From an uncultured Erwinia sp. (GTDB lineage: Bacteria > Pseudomonadota > Gammaproteobacteria > Enterobacterales > Enterobacteriaceae), in contig CAJYIY010000042.1 in NCBI GenBank assembly GCA_913775305.1, positions 1-49,401 on the forward strand: 49,401 nt of DNA, given 5' to 3'. The notes under the pieces were generated by a model. That model saw nothing but the letters and a program-made list of their open reading frames with translations, ran no database searches and was not told where the DNA came from. The stretch's first letter is position 1. Each line of letters starts with the position of its first letter. Positions 19,729-27,962 of the stretch are shown here, one piece after another. The position numbers and the translations under genes are program-made.

Positions 19729-20225
19729 TTCGTACCGAAATTGGCGTTGATGCCGCCAGCATCGACGGTCTGTTACGCCGCAGTTTTCCCACCTCCGCAG
19801 AAGCGGAGCTCGTTCAACAGCTGCGTGAAGACGGGCTGCTTACTCTGGGCGTGGTGGTGACGGATGATGAAGGGCAGGTACTGGGTTATGCTGCGTTTAG
19901 CCCGGTCACGCTGAACGGCGAAGATCGCCAGTGGGTGGGTCTGGCACCGCTGGTGGTAGACGAAAGCGTGCGCAGGCAGGGCCTGGGCAAGCAGCTTATC
20001 TACGAAGGACTGGATACACTGAATGAGTTTGGCTATGCCGCTGTCGTGGTGCTGGGCGACCCGATTCACTTCGAGCGATTCGGGTTTGAACCTGCTGCGC
20101 ACTATCAGCTCTCCTGCCGCAGGCAGGAAGTGGAAAAGACGTTCCAGGTTTATAAACTGGCAGATGAAGCGCTGACAGATGCGAAAGGTGATATTGAGTT
20201 CTCTGAACCTTTCAACAGGTTTTGA
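19722..20225 (+). CDS. yhbS: GNAT-family N-acetyltransferase YhbS
   Basis: This is a putative acetyl-CoA-dependent N-acetyltransferase. The 167 residues equal the length of E. coli YhbS. The acetyl-CoA binding motif A is seen as [19 protein letters not shown] (about 83-101), followed by the [19 protein letters not shown] strand-turn. In E. coli YhbS has been linked to post-transcriptional regulation, but its substrate is not clear. It overlaps ubiT at the 5' side. Its last 76 nt overlap yhbQ on the opposite strand. Confidence 0.92.
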   Translation: MLIRTEIGVDAASIDGLLRRSFPTSAEAELVQQLREDGLLTLGVVVTDDEGQVLGYAAFSPVTLNGEDRQWVGLAPLVVDESVRRQGLGKQLIYEGLDTLNEFGYAAVVVLGDPIHFERFGFEPAAHYQLSCRRQEVEKTFQVYKLADEALTDAKGDIEFSEPFNRF

Positions 20226-20515
20226 TCGGCAAGCCAGGCCATCAGTGACTCAGGCTGGTGCTGTACCAGTCTGAGTTTTTGCTCTCTTTTCAACTGCTTT
20301 ACCCGATACTCCAGCTTTGATGCCAGCGAGCGGTCGCCTGCTGCACAGTGAAACAACAGCGCCAGCGGCCCTTTGCCGCGCAGCGATTTCGCGCCTTTTC
20401 CGCCCTGGTGGCAGGCAAAGCGTCGTTGCACATCGGTCGTGATACCGGTGTACAGCATACCGCTGGCGGTGCGCAGAATATAAAGCCGCCATTCACCGGA
20501 CTCAGCAGAATTCAT
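20150..20515 (-). CDS. yhbQ: GIY-YIG nuclease-fold protein YhbQ
   Basis: This is a small protein of the UPF0213 family with a stand-alone GIY-YIG fold. Its core runs [19 protein letters not shown] (about 10-28) with the further conserved R31, [16 protein letters not shown] and [13 protein letters not shown]. coli YhbQ (100 residues) has been reported to act on DNA. This product is longer (121 residues) because its C-terminus extends into the sequence opposite the yhbS 3' end. The gene converges on yhbS with an overlap of 76 nt. Confidence 0.9.
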   Translation of the reverse strand: MNSAESGEWRLYILRTASGMLYTGITTDVQRRFACHQGGKGAKSLRGKGPLALLFHCAAGDRSLASKLEYRVKQLKREQKLRLVQHQPESLMAWLADQNLLKGSENSISPFASVSASSASL

Positions 20516-20621
20516 AGGGCTTTCTCAGAAGAACATGATGCGGCTACTCTAACGCAAATTGGGGGCGCGGGAAATATTGCCGGTGATTAGGGGCCAGCCG
20601 CAGCTGGCCTGTTCACCACGA

Positions 20622-21143
20622 CTATGCAGCGTTGAGAATACGCAGTGCTTCGCGGTTGAACGCGGGCAGATCGTCCGGCGTACGGCTGGTCACCAGTCGA
20701 TCGTTATCGACCACCACCTCTTCGTCATAGAAGTCCGCCCCGGCATTTTTCAGGTCAATCACGATCGGTTTGACCGTTGTCATCTTACGGCCGCGCACGG
20801 CATTCGCGCTGATCAGCAGCTGCGGTCCGTGGCAGATGGCGAAAACCGGTTTCCCCAGCGCAACAAATTTCTGAGTAAATTCCACAAAGCGATCGTCTCC
20901 GCGCAGCGTGTCCGGCGAGTGGCCACCCGGCAGCAACAGCGCGTCAAAATCAGCCGGATTAACCTCATCGATGCTCTTATCGATTTTCACTTTGGCTTTG
21001 CCCTGTTTGCCGGTAATGGTGCGGCCGGCCTCGGTATCGATCGTCACGACCTCATGGCCTGCCTTGGTATACGCCTCAGCGGGGGAAGTGAACTCCGAAT
21101 CTTCAAATTCATCGGTAATTAACACTGCAATCTTCTTGCTCAT
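20622..21143 (-). CDS. yhbO: DJ-1/PfpI family protein YhbO (deglycase)
   Basis: This is a stress protein of the DJ-1/PfpI superfamily. E. coli YhbO has been described as a protein/nucleotide deglycase acting on glyoxal and methylglyoxal adducts. The 173-residue product has the nucleophile elbow AICHGPQ with C104 and H105, and the LLPGGHSPD loop. A good AGGAGA lies before the ATG. It is the last gene of the E. coli-like yhb cluster before the chromosomal junction. Confidence 0.94.
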   Translation of the reverse strand: MSKKIAVLITDEFEDSEFTSPAEAYTKAGHEVVTIDTEAGRTITGKQGKAKVKIDKSIDEVNPADFDALLLPGGHSPDTLRGDDRFVEFTQKFVALGKPVFAICHGPQLLISANAVRGRKMTTVKPIVIDLKNAGADFYDEEVVVDNDRLVTSRTPDDLPAFNREALRILNAA

Positions 21144-21278
21144 ATCTTCTCCTGTGAACTTGAGTTATTGACCCTGAAAGCCTGGTTCAGATACGTTGAA
21201 AATCAACCAGGTCTGTTCTAAATCGTCACAGGAAAAGGCTGTGTCAGGGTAAATGGCGGGCGCAAAGGTAAAGAAAGC

Positions 21279-21440
21279 GGGCTGCTGACGTTAACCGCGG
21301 TACGCCTGTTTATCCGCGATATCAGCCGTCGTCACGATATCAGCCGTCGTATTGAAGAAAATCAGCATGCGTTCGGGCTTTTCTTCGGCGGTATCTCCAC
21401 CGGCGTTGGTATCCTTAACGCCGCCTGTATGACGAACTGA
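21279..21440 (+). pseudogene. remnant of a DUF350-type membrane protein gene (C-terminal end)
   Basis: Reading frame 3 of the gap between yhbO and nrdG is open from 21222 to the TGA at 21438-21440. From about 21279 it reads like the tail of a small membrane protein: LLTLTAVRLFIRDISRR, then ENQHAFGLFFGGISTGVGIL and NAACMTN. The ending GILNAACMT recalls DUF350 proteins such as E. coli YjfL (GGIFNAACMTW). No start codon or N-terminal half is found upstream, so this would be a truncated leftover. An 18-nt tandem duplication lies inside. The family assignment is from memory and tentative. Confidence 0.5.
21315..21350 (+). repeat. 18-bp tandem duplication
   Basis: CGCGATATCAGCCGTCGT (21315-21332) is followed at once by CACGATATCAGCCGTCGT (21333-21350), with one mismatch. 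In the DUF350-like frame it duplicates the six residues RDISRR/HDISRR without shifting the frame. Confidence 0.85.
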
Positions 21441-21441
21441 T

Positions 21442-21906
21442 TCAGCGAAGCCGGTGGATAACCTGATTGCTGCTGCCGCGCCACAGCAGCATCGGGTCTC
21501 TCAGCGCCTGAATAAATTTTCCGTCTATCAGCACGTCAACGTCCGCCACCACTCGCTGCTGACGTTCGCTCAGTTCCTGCAGCCGATAGCCGGTCCACAT
21601 CCAGACATCTTTCCCGGCGCACTCACGACCGATCCGGCGCAGCAGACGTCCCACGTCGACCAGATTGGCGGGATGCAGCGGATCGCCTCCTGAGAGCGAC
21701 AGCCCCTGACGCGGGATGCGCCGATCGTTGAGATCGGCTATCAGCTGTTCTTCCATCTCAATGCTGAACGGCACACCGGAATGAAGACGCCAGGTACTTT
21801 TGTTGTAACAGCCGGGACACTGATGCTCGCAGCCCGCGACAAACAGTGTGCAGCGGGTGCCCGGTCCGTTAACCACATCCACCGGATAATATTGATGGAT
21901 ATTCAT
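21442..21906 (-). CDS. nrdG: anaerobic ribonucleotide reductase activating enzyme NrdG
   Basis: NrdG is a radical SAM enzyme that makes the glycyl radical on NrdD. The 154-residue product carries the cluster-binding motif C26-x3-C30-x2-C33 (GCEHQCPGCYNKSTW) and the SAM-binding SLSGGDPLHP. It ends VIHRLR, close to E. coli NrdG. It overlaps nrdD by 4 nt, so the pair is translated from one message. Confidence 0.96.
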   Translation of the reverse strand: MNIHQYYPVDVVNGPGTRCTLFVAGCEHQCPGCYNKSTWRLHSGVPFSIEMEEQLIADLNDRRIPRQGLSLSGGDPLHPANLVDVGRLLRRIGRECAGKDVWMWTGYRLQELSERQQRVVADVDVLIDGKFIQALRDPMLLWRGSSNQVIHRLR

Positions 21907-24041
21907 CCGAGCTGCCCGTTTCCCAGGTGTTTGACCCGGCGCTTCACTTCTTCCTGTTTGCCCGCATTAAAGGGTCGTGCATCCGGGCTGCCCAGATAGC
22001 CACAGACGCGTCGGGTGACTGACACGCGCGCGCTGTCATGGTTGCCGCATGCGGGACAGGTGAACCCCTTGCTGGTGCAGTCAAACTCGCCGGTAAAGCC
22101 GCAGTCATAGCATTCGTCAATCGGCGTATTGGTCCCGTAATAGGGCACCCTGCTGTAACTGTAGTCCCACACGTCTTCCAGCGCTTTCAGGTTGTGTTGC
22201 ATATTCGGGTACTCGCCGTAACAAATAAAGCCCCCGTTTGCCAGCGGCGGATAGCCCGCTTCAAAATCGATCTTGTCGTAGGGATTCACCTTTTTCTCCA
22301 CGTCGAGGTGGAAGCTGTTGGTGTAGTAACCTTTGTCGGTTACGCCGGGAACCACGCCAAATTCAGCGGTATCCAGTCGGCAGAAGCGATCGCACAGATT
22401 TTCACTGGGCGTGCTGTACAAGCTAAAACCGTAACCGGTTTCCCGTTTCCACTCCTCGACGGCGGCGCGCAGGCGGGCAACAATCTCCAGCCCTTTGACG
22501 CGTAGCTGCTCGCTGTCATAGGGATGTTCGCTGCCGCCGCTCAGCGCATTCAGCGTTTCATGTATGCCAATATAGCCCAGAGAAATGGATGCCCGACCGT
22601 TTTTAAAAATATCGGCAACCGGATCATCCGCCTGTAGCCTCACGCCGCAGGCACCTTCCATGTAGAGAATGGGGGCGACTCGCGCCTTCACGTTTTCCAG
22701 CCGGGCAATACGTGTCATTAATGCCTTTCTGGCCAGCAGCAGCCGCCGATCCAGCAGCGCCCGGAAGCGTTTTTCATCGCCCTCTGCTTCAAGGGCAATG
22801 CGCGGCAGATTCAGGCTGATAACACCGATATTGTTACGCCCATCGTGGATCTGCTCACCGTTCTCTTCATAAACGCCAAGGAAACTGCGGCAGCCCATCG
22901 GCGTTTTAAACGAGCCGGTGACTTCCACCACCCGATCGTAATTCAAAATATCGGGATACATGCGCCTGCTGGCACACGCCAGCGCCAGCTGCTTGATATC
23001 ATAGTTGGCCTCGCCGGGCCGCTGGTTCAGACCGGCCTTGATGGCGAACACCAGCTTCGGAAATACGGCGGTTTTGTGATTTTTGCCGAGCCCGGCGATA
23101 CGATTGCGTAAAATTGACTGCTGAATCAGCCGCGCCGACCAGCTCTCACCCAGCCCAAAGCCAAAGGTAACAAACGGCGTCTGGCCATTGGCGGTATGCA
23201 GTGTGTTGACCTCATATTCCAGCGACTGAAAGGCGTCGTAGCACTCTTTCTCCGTCCTGCTGCGGGCATAGGCTTCGCTGTCCGCAATCTGCCAGCTGAG
23301 CGCCACCTGGCGATGTTTGTCCAGGCTGGCCTCAACGTAAGGAGCCAGCACCTCATCAATGCGGTTAATGGTGGTGCCGCCGTAAATATGGCTGGCAACC
23401 TGTGCAATAATCTGTGCGGTCACGGCGGTCGCGGTGGAGATCGATTTCGGCGGCTCGATCTCGGCATTACCCATTTTGAAGCCGTGGGTCAGCATGCCAC
23501 GCAGATCGATCAGCATGCAGTTAAACATGGGAAAAAACGGCGAGTAATCCAGATCGTGATAGTGGATCTCGCCGCGTTCATGAGCCGTGACCACATCGCG
23601 TGGCAGCAGGTGCTGGCGGGCATAATGCTTTGCCACAATCCCCGCCAGCAAATCACGCTGCGTCGGGATCACCTTGCTGTCCTTATTGGCATTTTCATTC
23701 AGCAGGGCGGCATTGCTTTGCTCAACCAGCCCGCGTATTTCGTGATTCAGCCGCCCGCGCAGCTCCCGGGCAACATCACGATCGTGACGATACTCGATAT
23801 AGCAGCGTGCCAGCTGAGGATAGGATCCGGCCATCAGACGATCCTCAACCGCCTTCTGGACTTCAGCAATATCAACCCGCTGACGATCGGCCAGTGCCGC
23901 AGCGATCAGGCTGGCAACGGTGGTGCAGTAATCGTGATCCTCAACCCCTGCGGCCTGCCCGGCAGCACGAATCGCCGCCTCAATGCGTGTGGGATCGAAA
24001 GCCACCATGCAGCCGTCCCGTTTGATGACTTCAGTTGCCAC
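21903..24041 (-). CDS. nrdD: anaerobic ribonucleoside-triphosphate reductase NrdD
   Basis: NrdD reduces ribonucleoside triphosphates to dNTPs without oxygen, using a glycyl radical. The 712 residues include an N-terminal ATP-cone (about 4-95), the barrel with NENANKDSKVIPTQRDLLAG, a C-terminal zinc site made by CYDC...CPAC, and the glycyl-radical loop RRVCGYLGSPDARPFN. I chose the GTG at 24041: AGGAG stands 7 nt before it and the length equals E. coli NrdD. A GTG two codons upstream lies against the ribosome binding site. An NrdR box pair lies directly upstream. Confidence 0.96.
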   Translation of the reverse strand: MATEVIKRDGCMVAFDPTRIEAAIRAAGQAAGVEDHDYCTTVASLIAAALADRQRVDIAEVQKAVEDRLMAGSYPQLARCYIEYRHDRDVARELRGRLNHEIRGLVEQSNAALLNENANKDSKVIPTQRDLLAGIVAKHYARQHLLPRDVVTAHERGEIHYHDLDYSPFFPMFNCMLIDLRGMLTHGFKMGNAEIEPPKSISTATAVTAQIIAQVASHIYGGTTINRIDEVLAPYVEASLDKHRQVALSWQIADSEAYARSRTEKECYDAFQSLEYEVNTLHTANGQTPFVTFGFGLGESWSARLIQQSILRNRIAGLGKNHKTAVFPKLVFAIKAGLNQRPGEANYDIKQLALACASRRMYPDILNYDRVVEVTGSFKTPMGCRSFLGVYEENGEQIHDGRNNIGVISLNLPRIALEAEGDEKRFRALLDRRLLLARKALMTRIARLENVKARVAPILYMEGACGVRLQADDPVADIFKNGRASISLGYIGIHETLNALSGGSEHPYDSEQLRVKGLEIVARLRAAVEEWKRETGYGFSLYSTPSENLCDRFCRLDTAEFGVVPGVTDKGYYTNSFHLDVEKKVNPYDKIDFEAGYPPLANGGFICYGEYPNMQHNLKALEDVWDYSYSRVPYYGTNTPIDECYDCGFTGEFDCTSKGFTCPACGNHDSARVSVTRRVCGYLGSPDARPFNAGKQEEVKRRVKHLGNGQLG

Positions 24042-24057
24042 TGCCACTCTCCTGTGG

Positions 24058-24105
24058 AATCTATATGTAGGTTGATTTGAGTATGTTAAGCGCTATATAT
24101 AGTAT
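24058..24105 (-). promoter_or_regulatory. NrdR box pair before nrdDG
   Basis: GCGCTATATATAGTAT (24090-24105) matches the NrdR consensus ACACTATATATAGTGT at 13 of 16 positions. A weaker copy, AATCTATATGTAGGTT (24058-24073), matches 11 of 16. The two are 32 bp apart, i.e. three helical turns, as is usual for NrdR. The distal box contains a possible -10 (TATATA on the minus strand). A weak FNR-like site, TTGACctgaGACAA, lies at 24132-24145. Confidence 0.7.
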
Positions 24106-24403
24106 TCTGATTGACAATAACCGAAGCGTTGTTGACCTGAGACAAAGTTACGACGTGCAGGGATAAAGCCAGCCGCCCGGATGGCGTGATATAGATATTT
24201 TATGAGCCGCAGAAGTCGCGACGCGTGAAGAGGCAAATAATATACTGCGGTGGATCAATACCTGAGCAGGGAGACCGTAACAATCTGCTTTTACACCGCT
24301 CACGTGCTGTCGCGGTTGCATTCCTACCCCTGTAATTAATACTATTGCCGGTTGCCGCAGGGCAAAAGTCTATTTGCCCGATTCAACCAGGAATAACTGC
24401 ACG
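24106..24403. other. intergenic region between nrdD and the helicase gene
   Basis: These 298 nt separate two divergent genes. Besides the nrdD promoter side and the weak FNR-like match at 24132-24145, I see no ORF with a ribosome binding site and no strong hairpin. The AGGAA at 24390-24394 belongs to the helicase start. Confidence 0.5.
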
Positions 24404-26962
24404 ATGTCGTCTGTCACCTACAACGAAAATCAGGTCGTCCGCTGGCTGGGGGTACGAACCGTGACCCGTGCGCGCGATCTGGTCGCCAGCGTACAGAATA
24501 TTCAGTGGCAGAACAAAGTTCTGATCGGCGAAGTTGCCGGACGAGCGGCAGAACCCTACAGCGTACTGGTGCATTTCAGTCGTCCGCAGGGCAGGCTGCA
24601 GGCCAGCGGCGAATGCACCTGCGCGGTAAAGAATAACTGTCGGCACGTTGCCGCCGTGATGCTGGCCAATCTGCGTCCGCGCCAGGTCGCTGAAGAAACG
24701 GTGCTGAATACCATCCATGCCGATCCGGTACCTACCCTGCAGCTTGAATCCCGGGCGAAGTTTATCAGCGGTTACGGCCATTACGGACATCGCCAGAAGC
24801 GGCTTGACTTCGCCTCGGTCAGCTTCGATTACGCTGGCGTGCGGGTCGATGCGGGCAGCCGTGCGCAGAGCTTCAGCGATCGTTCCGGGCAGCTTTATCA
24901 CGTTGCTCGCCATGTCGAAGAAGAACAGAACTGGCTGGCGCAGATCCAGAATGCCGGGCTGCAAACCATCCCGGCGGGACACATCTATACGCCTGCGCCG
25001 CTGCCACCGGAGATTTTCGCGCCAGAAACACCGGCTGAATGGCGCGATTTTATCAAAAACGGCTTGCCCACTCTGCGCAGGCGCGGCTGGAAAATTCGCA
25101 TGGACAGCGACTTTACCTGGAATGTGACCGAAGTGGATGACATCGAGGGGCGCGCGGTGCAGGCACAGGATGGTGGGTTCGATCTGGAGCTGGCGCTGAA
25201 AATCGGACGTCAGCGCGTGCGGCTGGAGCCGCTGCTGGCCGGACTGTTTGCCCGCGACAGCCGCTGGATGGGGGGGAGCCTGAACCTTATTCCTGATGAA
25301 GAACAAATTGAACTGCGCGATGAACGCGATCGGCGTTTGCTGTTTCGCGCCGCGCAGCTCAAGCCGCTGGTCGGCAGCCTGATCGACCTGTTCGACAGGG
25401 AGCATCCGCAGCCGCTCAGGCTGGCCGCCTGGGATGTGGGCCGTCTGGGACAGAGCGATCCCCACAGCCGCTGGATCTTTGACAGCGACAGCGCGGTACA
25501 CCAGCTTTCGCAGAAACTAAGCGGTAACGATGGCGTGCAGCTGGTCTCGCCCCCACAGGGGCTGAAAGCCAGGCTGCGTGACTATCAGCTACAGGGCGTT
25601 AGCTGGATGCAGTTTCTGCGTCAGCATCAGCTGGCGGGCGTGCTGGCCGACGATATGGGGCTGGGTAAAACGATTCAGACGCTGGCCCATCTGCTGCTGG
25701 AGAAAGAGGCTGGCCGCCTCGATCGTCCGGCGTTGATTGTCGTCCCCACGACGCTGGTGCATAACTGGTGCTGCGAGGCAAATCGCTTCGCCCCCGATCT
25801 GCGCGTGCTGGCGCTGACCGGTCCACAGCGCAAGGATTTCTTCGAGCGGGTGGAACAATACGATGTCGTGATCACCACCTACTCTCTGCTGTGGCGCGAT
25901 CAGCCCCGGCTGGTGGCGCACGCCTGGCATATGCTGATCCTCGATGAGGCCCAGTATGTTAAAAACAGCGCTTCTCGCGCGGCCTCGGTGATCCGTGGGC
26001 TTAAGACGCGTCATCGTCTCTGCCTGACCGGTACGCCGCTGGAAAATCACCTCGGCGAGCTGTGGTCACAGTTTGACTTCCTGCTGCCGGGATTCCTCGG
26101 CAGCGAGCGCGACTTTATGCAGGAGTGGCGGATCCCGGTTGAGCGTAACGGCGATAAAACCCGCCGCGATCTGTTGGCGAAACGCGTGCGGCCGTTCATG
26201 CTGCGCCGCCGCAAGCAGGAAGTGGCGAAGGAGCTGCCGCCGAAAAACACCATTGTGCGCAGCGTGCCGCTTGAAGGAGCCCAGCGTGAGCTGTATGACC
26301 AGGTTCGCGCGGCGATGCAGGATCGCGTTCAGCTGGCGGTGCAGCAGCAGGGCGCGGGGCGCAGCCATCTTCTGGTGCTGGATGCGCTGTTGAAGCTGCG
26401 GCAGATCTGCTGCGATCCCCGACTGGTGGAAGAGGCACGCGCAGAAAAAGTGAAGCACTCTGCAAAGCTGAAACTGCTGCGCGAGATGCTCAACGATCTG
26501 CTGGCGGAAGATCGCCGTATCCTGATCTTCTCGCAGTTCACCTCAATGCTGACCTTAATTGCAGAAGAGCTACAGCGAGCGCGTATTGATTTTGTCACCC
26601 TGACCGGCAGCACCCGCGATCGCAATGAGCCGGTGCGGCGCTTCCAGCAGGGCGAAGTCCCGGTATTTCTGATCAGCCTGAAAGCGGGCGGTGTCGGACT
26701 GAACCTGACGGCGGCGGATACGGTGATCCACTACGATCCCTGGTGGAACCCGGCGGCGGAAAACCAGGCTACCGATCGCGCTTATCGTCTCGGCCAGGAT
26801 AAGCCGGTCTTCGTTTATAAGCTGATAGCGGCGGATACCATCGAAGAAAAAGTGGTGGCGTTACAGCAGCAGAAGGCGGAGCTGGCGGGGGAGATTCTGG
26901 CGGATGAACTGAGCGAACCGGCCAGCTTCAGTCAGGAGGATCTGACCCGGCTGTTAAGCTGA
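24404..26962 (+). CDS. SWIM zinc-finger SNF2-family helicase/translocase
   Basis: This is a putative ATP-driven double-stranded DNA translocase of the SNF2 family. The 852-residue product begins with a SWIM zinc finger (C71-x-C73-x5-C79-x-H81, around ECTCAVKNNCRHVAAVM). A middle region follows, then the SNF2 motor from about 390: motif I DDMGLGKTIQTL, motif II LDEAQYVKN, motif III LTGTPLENHLGELWS, and in the second lobe ILIFSQFTSML, SLKAGGVGLNLTAAD and motif VI ATDRAYRLGQ. I chose the ATG at 24404 with AGGAA 10 nt upstream; a longer frame starts at 24374. Nothing next to it suggests a multi-gene defence system. Its role is unknown. Confidence 0.9.
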   Translation: MSSVTYNENQVVRWLGVRTVTRARDLVASVQNIQWQNKVLIGEVAGRAAEPYSVLVHFSRPQGRLQASGECTCAVKNNCRHVAAVMLANLRPRQVAEETVLNTIHADPVPTLQLESRAKFISGYGHYGHRQKRLDFASVSFDYAGVRVDAGSRAQSFSDRSGQLYHVARHVEEEQNWLAQIQNAGLQTIPAGHIYTPAPLPPEIFAPETPAEWRDFIKNGLPTLRRRGWKIRMDSDFTWNVTEVDDIEGRAVQAQDGGFDLELALKIGRQRVRLEPLLAGLFARDSRWMGGSLNLIPDEEQIELRDERDRRLLFRAAQLKPLVGSLIDLFDREHPQPLRLAAWDVGRLGQSDPHSRWIFDSDSAVHQLSQKLSGNDGVQLVSPPQGLKARLRDYQLQGVSWMQFLRQHQLAGVLADDMGLGKTIQTLAHLLLEKEAGRLDRPALIVVPTTLVHNWCCEANRFAPDLRVLALTGPQRKDFFERVEQYDVVITTYSLLWRDQPRLVAHAWHMLILDEAQYVKNSASRAASVIRGLKTRHRLCLTGTPLENHLGELWSQFDFLLPGFLGSERDFMQEWRIPVERNGDKTRRDLLAKRVRPFMLRRRKQEVAKELPPKNTIVRSVPLEGAQRELYDQVRAAMQDRVQLAVQQQGAGRSHLLVLDALLKLRQICCDPRLVEEARAEKVKHSAKLKLLREMLNDLLAEDRRILIFSQFTSMLTLIAEELQRARIDFVTLTGSTRDRNEPVRRFQQGEVPVFLISLKAGGVGLNLTAADTVIHYDPWWNPAAENQATDRAYRLGQDKPVFVYKLIAADTIEEKVVALQQQKAELAGEILADELSEPASFSQEDLTRLLS

Positions 26963-26985
26963 TTTTTCAGGCCGGAGTAAAGCGG

Positions 26986-27003
26986 GGCGGATGACAATCC
27001 GCC
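26986..27003. terminator. hairpin between convergent helicase and ridA genes
   Basis: A GGCGGAT-GACA-ATCCGCC perfect 7-bp stem lies in the 48 nt between two converging genes. No T-tract is present on either side, so it is only a probable bidirectional 3'-end signal. Confidence 0.45.
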
Positions 27004-27010
27004 CGCACCT

Positions 27011-27397
27011 TTAGCGACGTACGGCGATCGCTTCGATCTCAATTTTCACATCTTTTGGCAGGCGTGCCACTTCAACGCAGGAACGTGCGGGGAAACTGGC
27101 TTTATGCTCGGTAAAGAAGGCTTCGTATGCGGCATTGACCGTGGTGAAGTCGTTCAGATCTTTCACAAACACGGTGGTTTTCACAATATCACCGACCTTC
27201 AGACCGGCTGCTTCCACGATGGCCCGTACGTTTTCCAGCGACTGACGCGCCTGCGCGGTAATATCATTCGGCACATTACCGGTTTTCGGATCGACCGGGA
27301 TCTGGCCAGACGTGATAATCATGCTGCCGAGATCGACGCCCTGAACATAGGGACCAATCGCTGCCGGGGCGTTTTCAGTACTGATTTCGCGAGACAT
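27011..27397 (-). CDS. ridA: 2-iminobutanoate/2-iminopropanoate deaminase RidA
   Basis: RidA hydrolyses the reactive enamine/imine products of PLP-dependent dehydratases such as IlvA. The 128-residue product has the E. coli length, with the catalytic R105 in FPARSCVEVARLP and the E120 region IEIEAIAV. It lies downstream of pyrI, as in E. coli. A GC-rich hairpin (GGGGCG/CGCCCC at 27427-27446) stands between them, so it may have partly separate expression. AGGAGA precedes the start. Confidence 0.97.
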   Translation of the reverse strand: MSREISTENAPAAIGPYVQGVDLGSMIITSGQIPVDPKTGNVPNDITAQARQSLENVRAIVEAAGLKVGDIVKTTVFVKDLNDFTTVNAAYEAFFTEHKASFPARSCVEVARLPKDVKIEIEAIAVRR

Positions 27398-27486
27398 AGT
27401 TTCTCCTGAATGTGTCTGAGGTTTGTGGGGCGACGCAGTGCGCCCCTGCGATATGTATCACATCGGCTCTGGCCTGCAAACCGCAA

Positions 27487-27951
27487 TCAGCCGTTTGCCA
27501 TGACCACATGGTGCGCAAACTCTTTTTCGCAGTATTTGCACTTGAGGTACAGATCCGCATGGCGTGCTTTGACCGAGAAGCTGGAATACACCGGCTCATT
27601 GTGGCTGATGCAGTTGCTGTTCGGGCAGGTCAGCACGCGTTCGATGCGCTCCGGCAGCGTCGGGGTGCTTTTCGCCACCACGTTATAGTCATCAATCCGG
27701 TTAACCGTGGCGTGTGGCGCATAGAGCGCCAGCTGGTTGATCTGATCGTCGGTGAGGAACGTATTCTCAATCTTGATGATATCCTTGCGGCCCATCTCGC
27801 CGGAAGGCAGGTTCAGGCCGATAGTGATACGTTGATCGGTTTCAGTCAGGCGGAACAGGGAAAGCAGCTTGAAGCCAACCTGAGCCGGGATATGGTCAAT
27901 CACCGTACCGCATTTAATCGCTTCGACCTGTAATTTATTATCTTGCGTCAT
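27487..27951 (-). CDS. pyrI: aspartate carbamoyltransferase regulatory chain
   Basis: PyrI is the allosteric subunit of aspartate transcarbamoylase, binding CTP and ATP. The 154-residue product has the nucleotide-binding N-terminal domain and the zinc domain with the four ligands C109, C114, C138 and C141 (CPNSNC, KCKYC) that contact PyrB. It follows pyrB by 11 nt in the pyrBI operon, which is controlled by the pyrL attenuator. Confidence 0.97.
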   Translation of the reverse strand: MTQDNKLQVEAIKCGTVIDHIPAQVGFKLLSLFRLTETDQRITIGLNLPSGEMGRKDIIKIENTFLTDDQINQLALYAPHATVNRIDDYNVVAKSTPTLPERIERVLTCPNSNCISHNEPVYSSFSVKARHADLYLKCKYCEKEFAHHVVMANG

Positions 27952-27962
27952 CGTGTTTCTCC

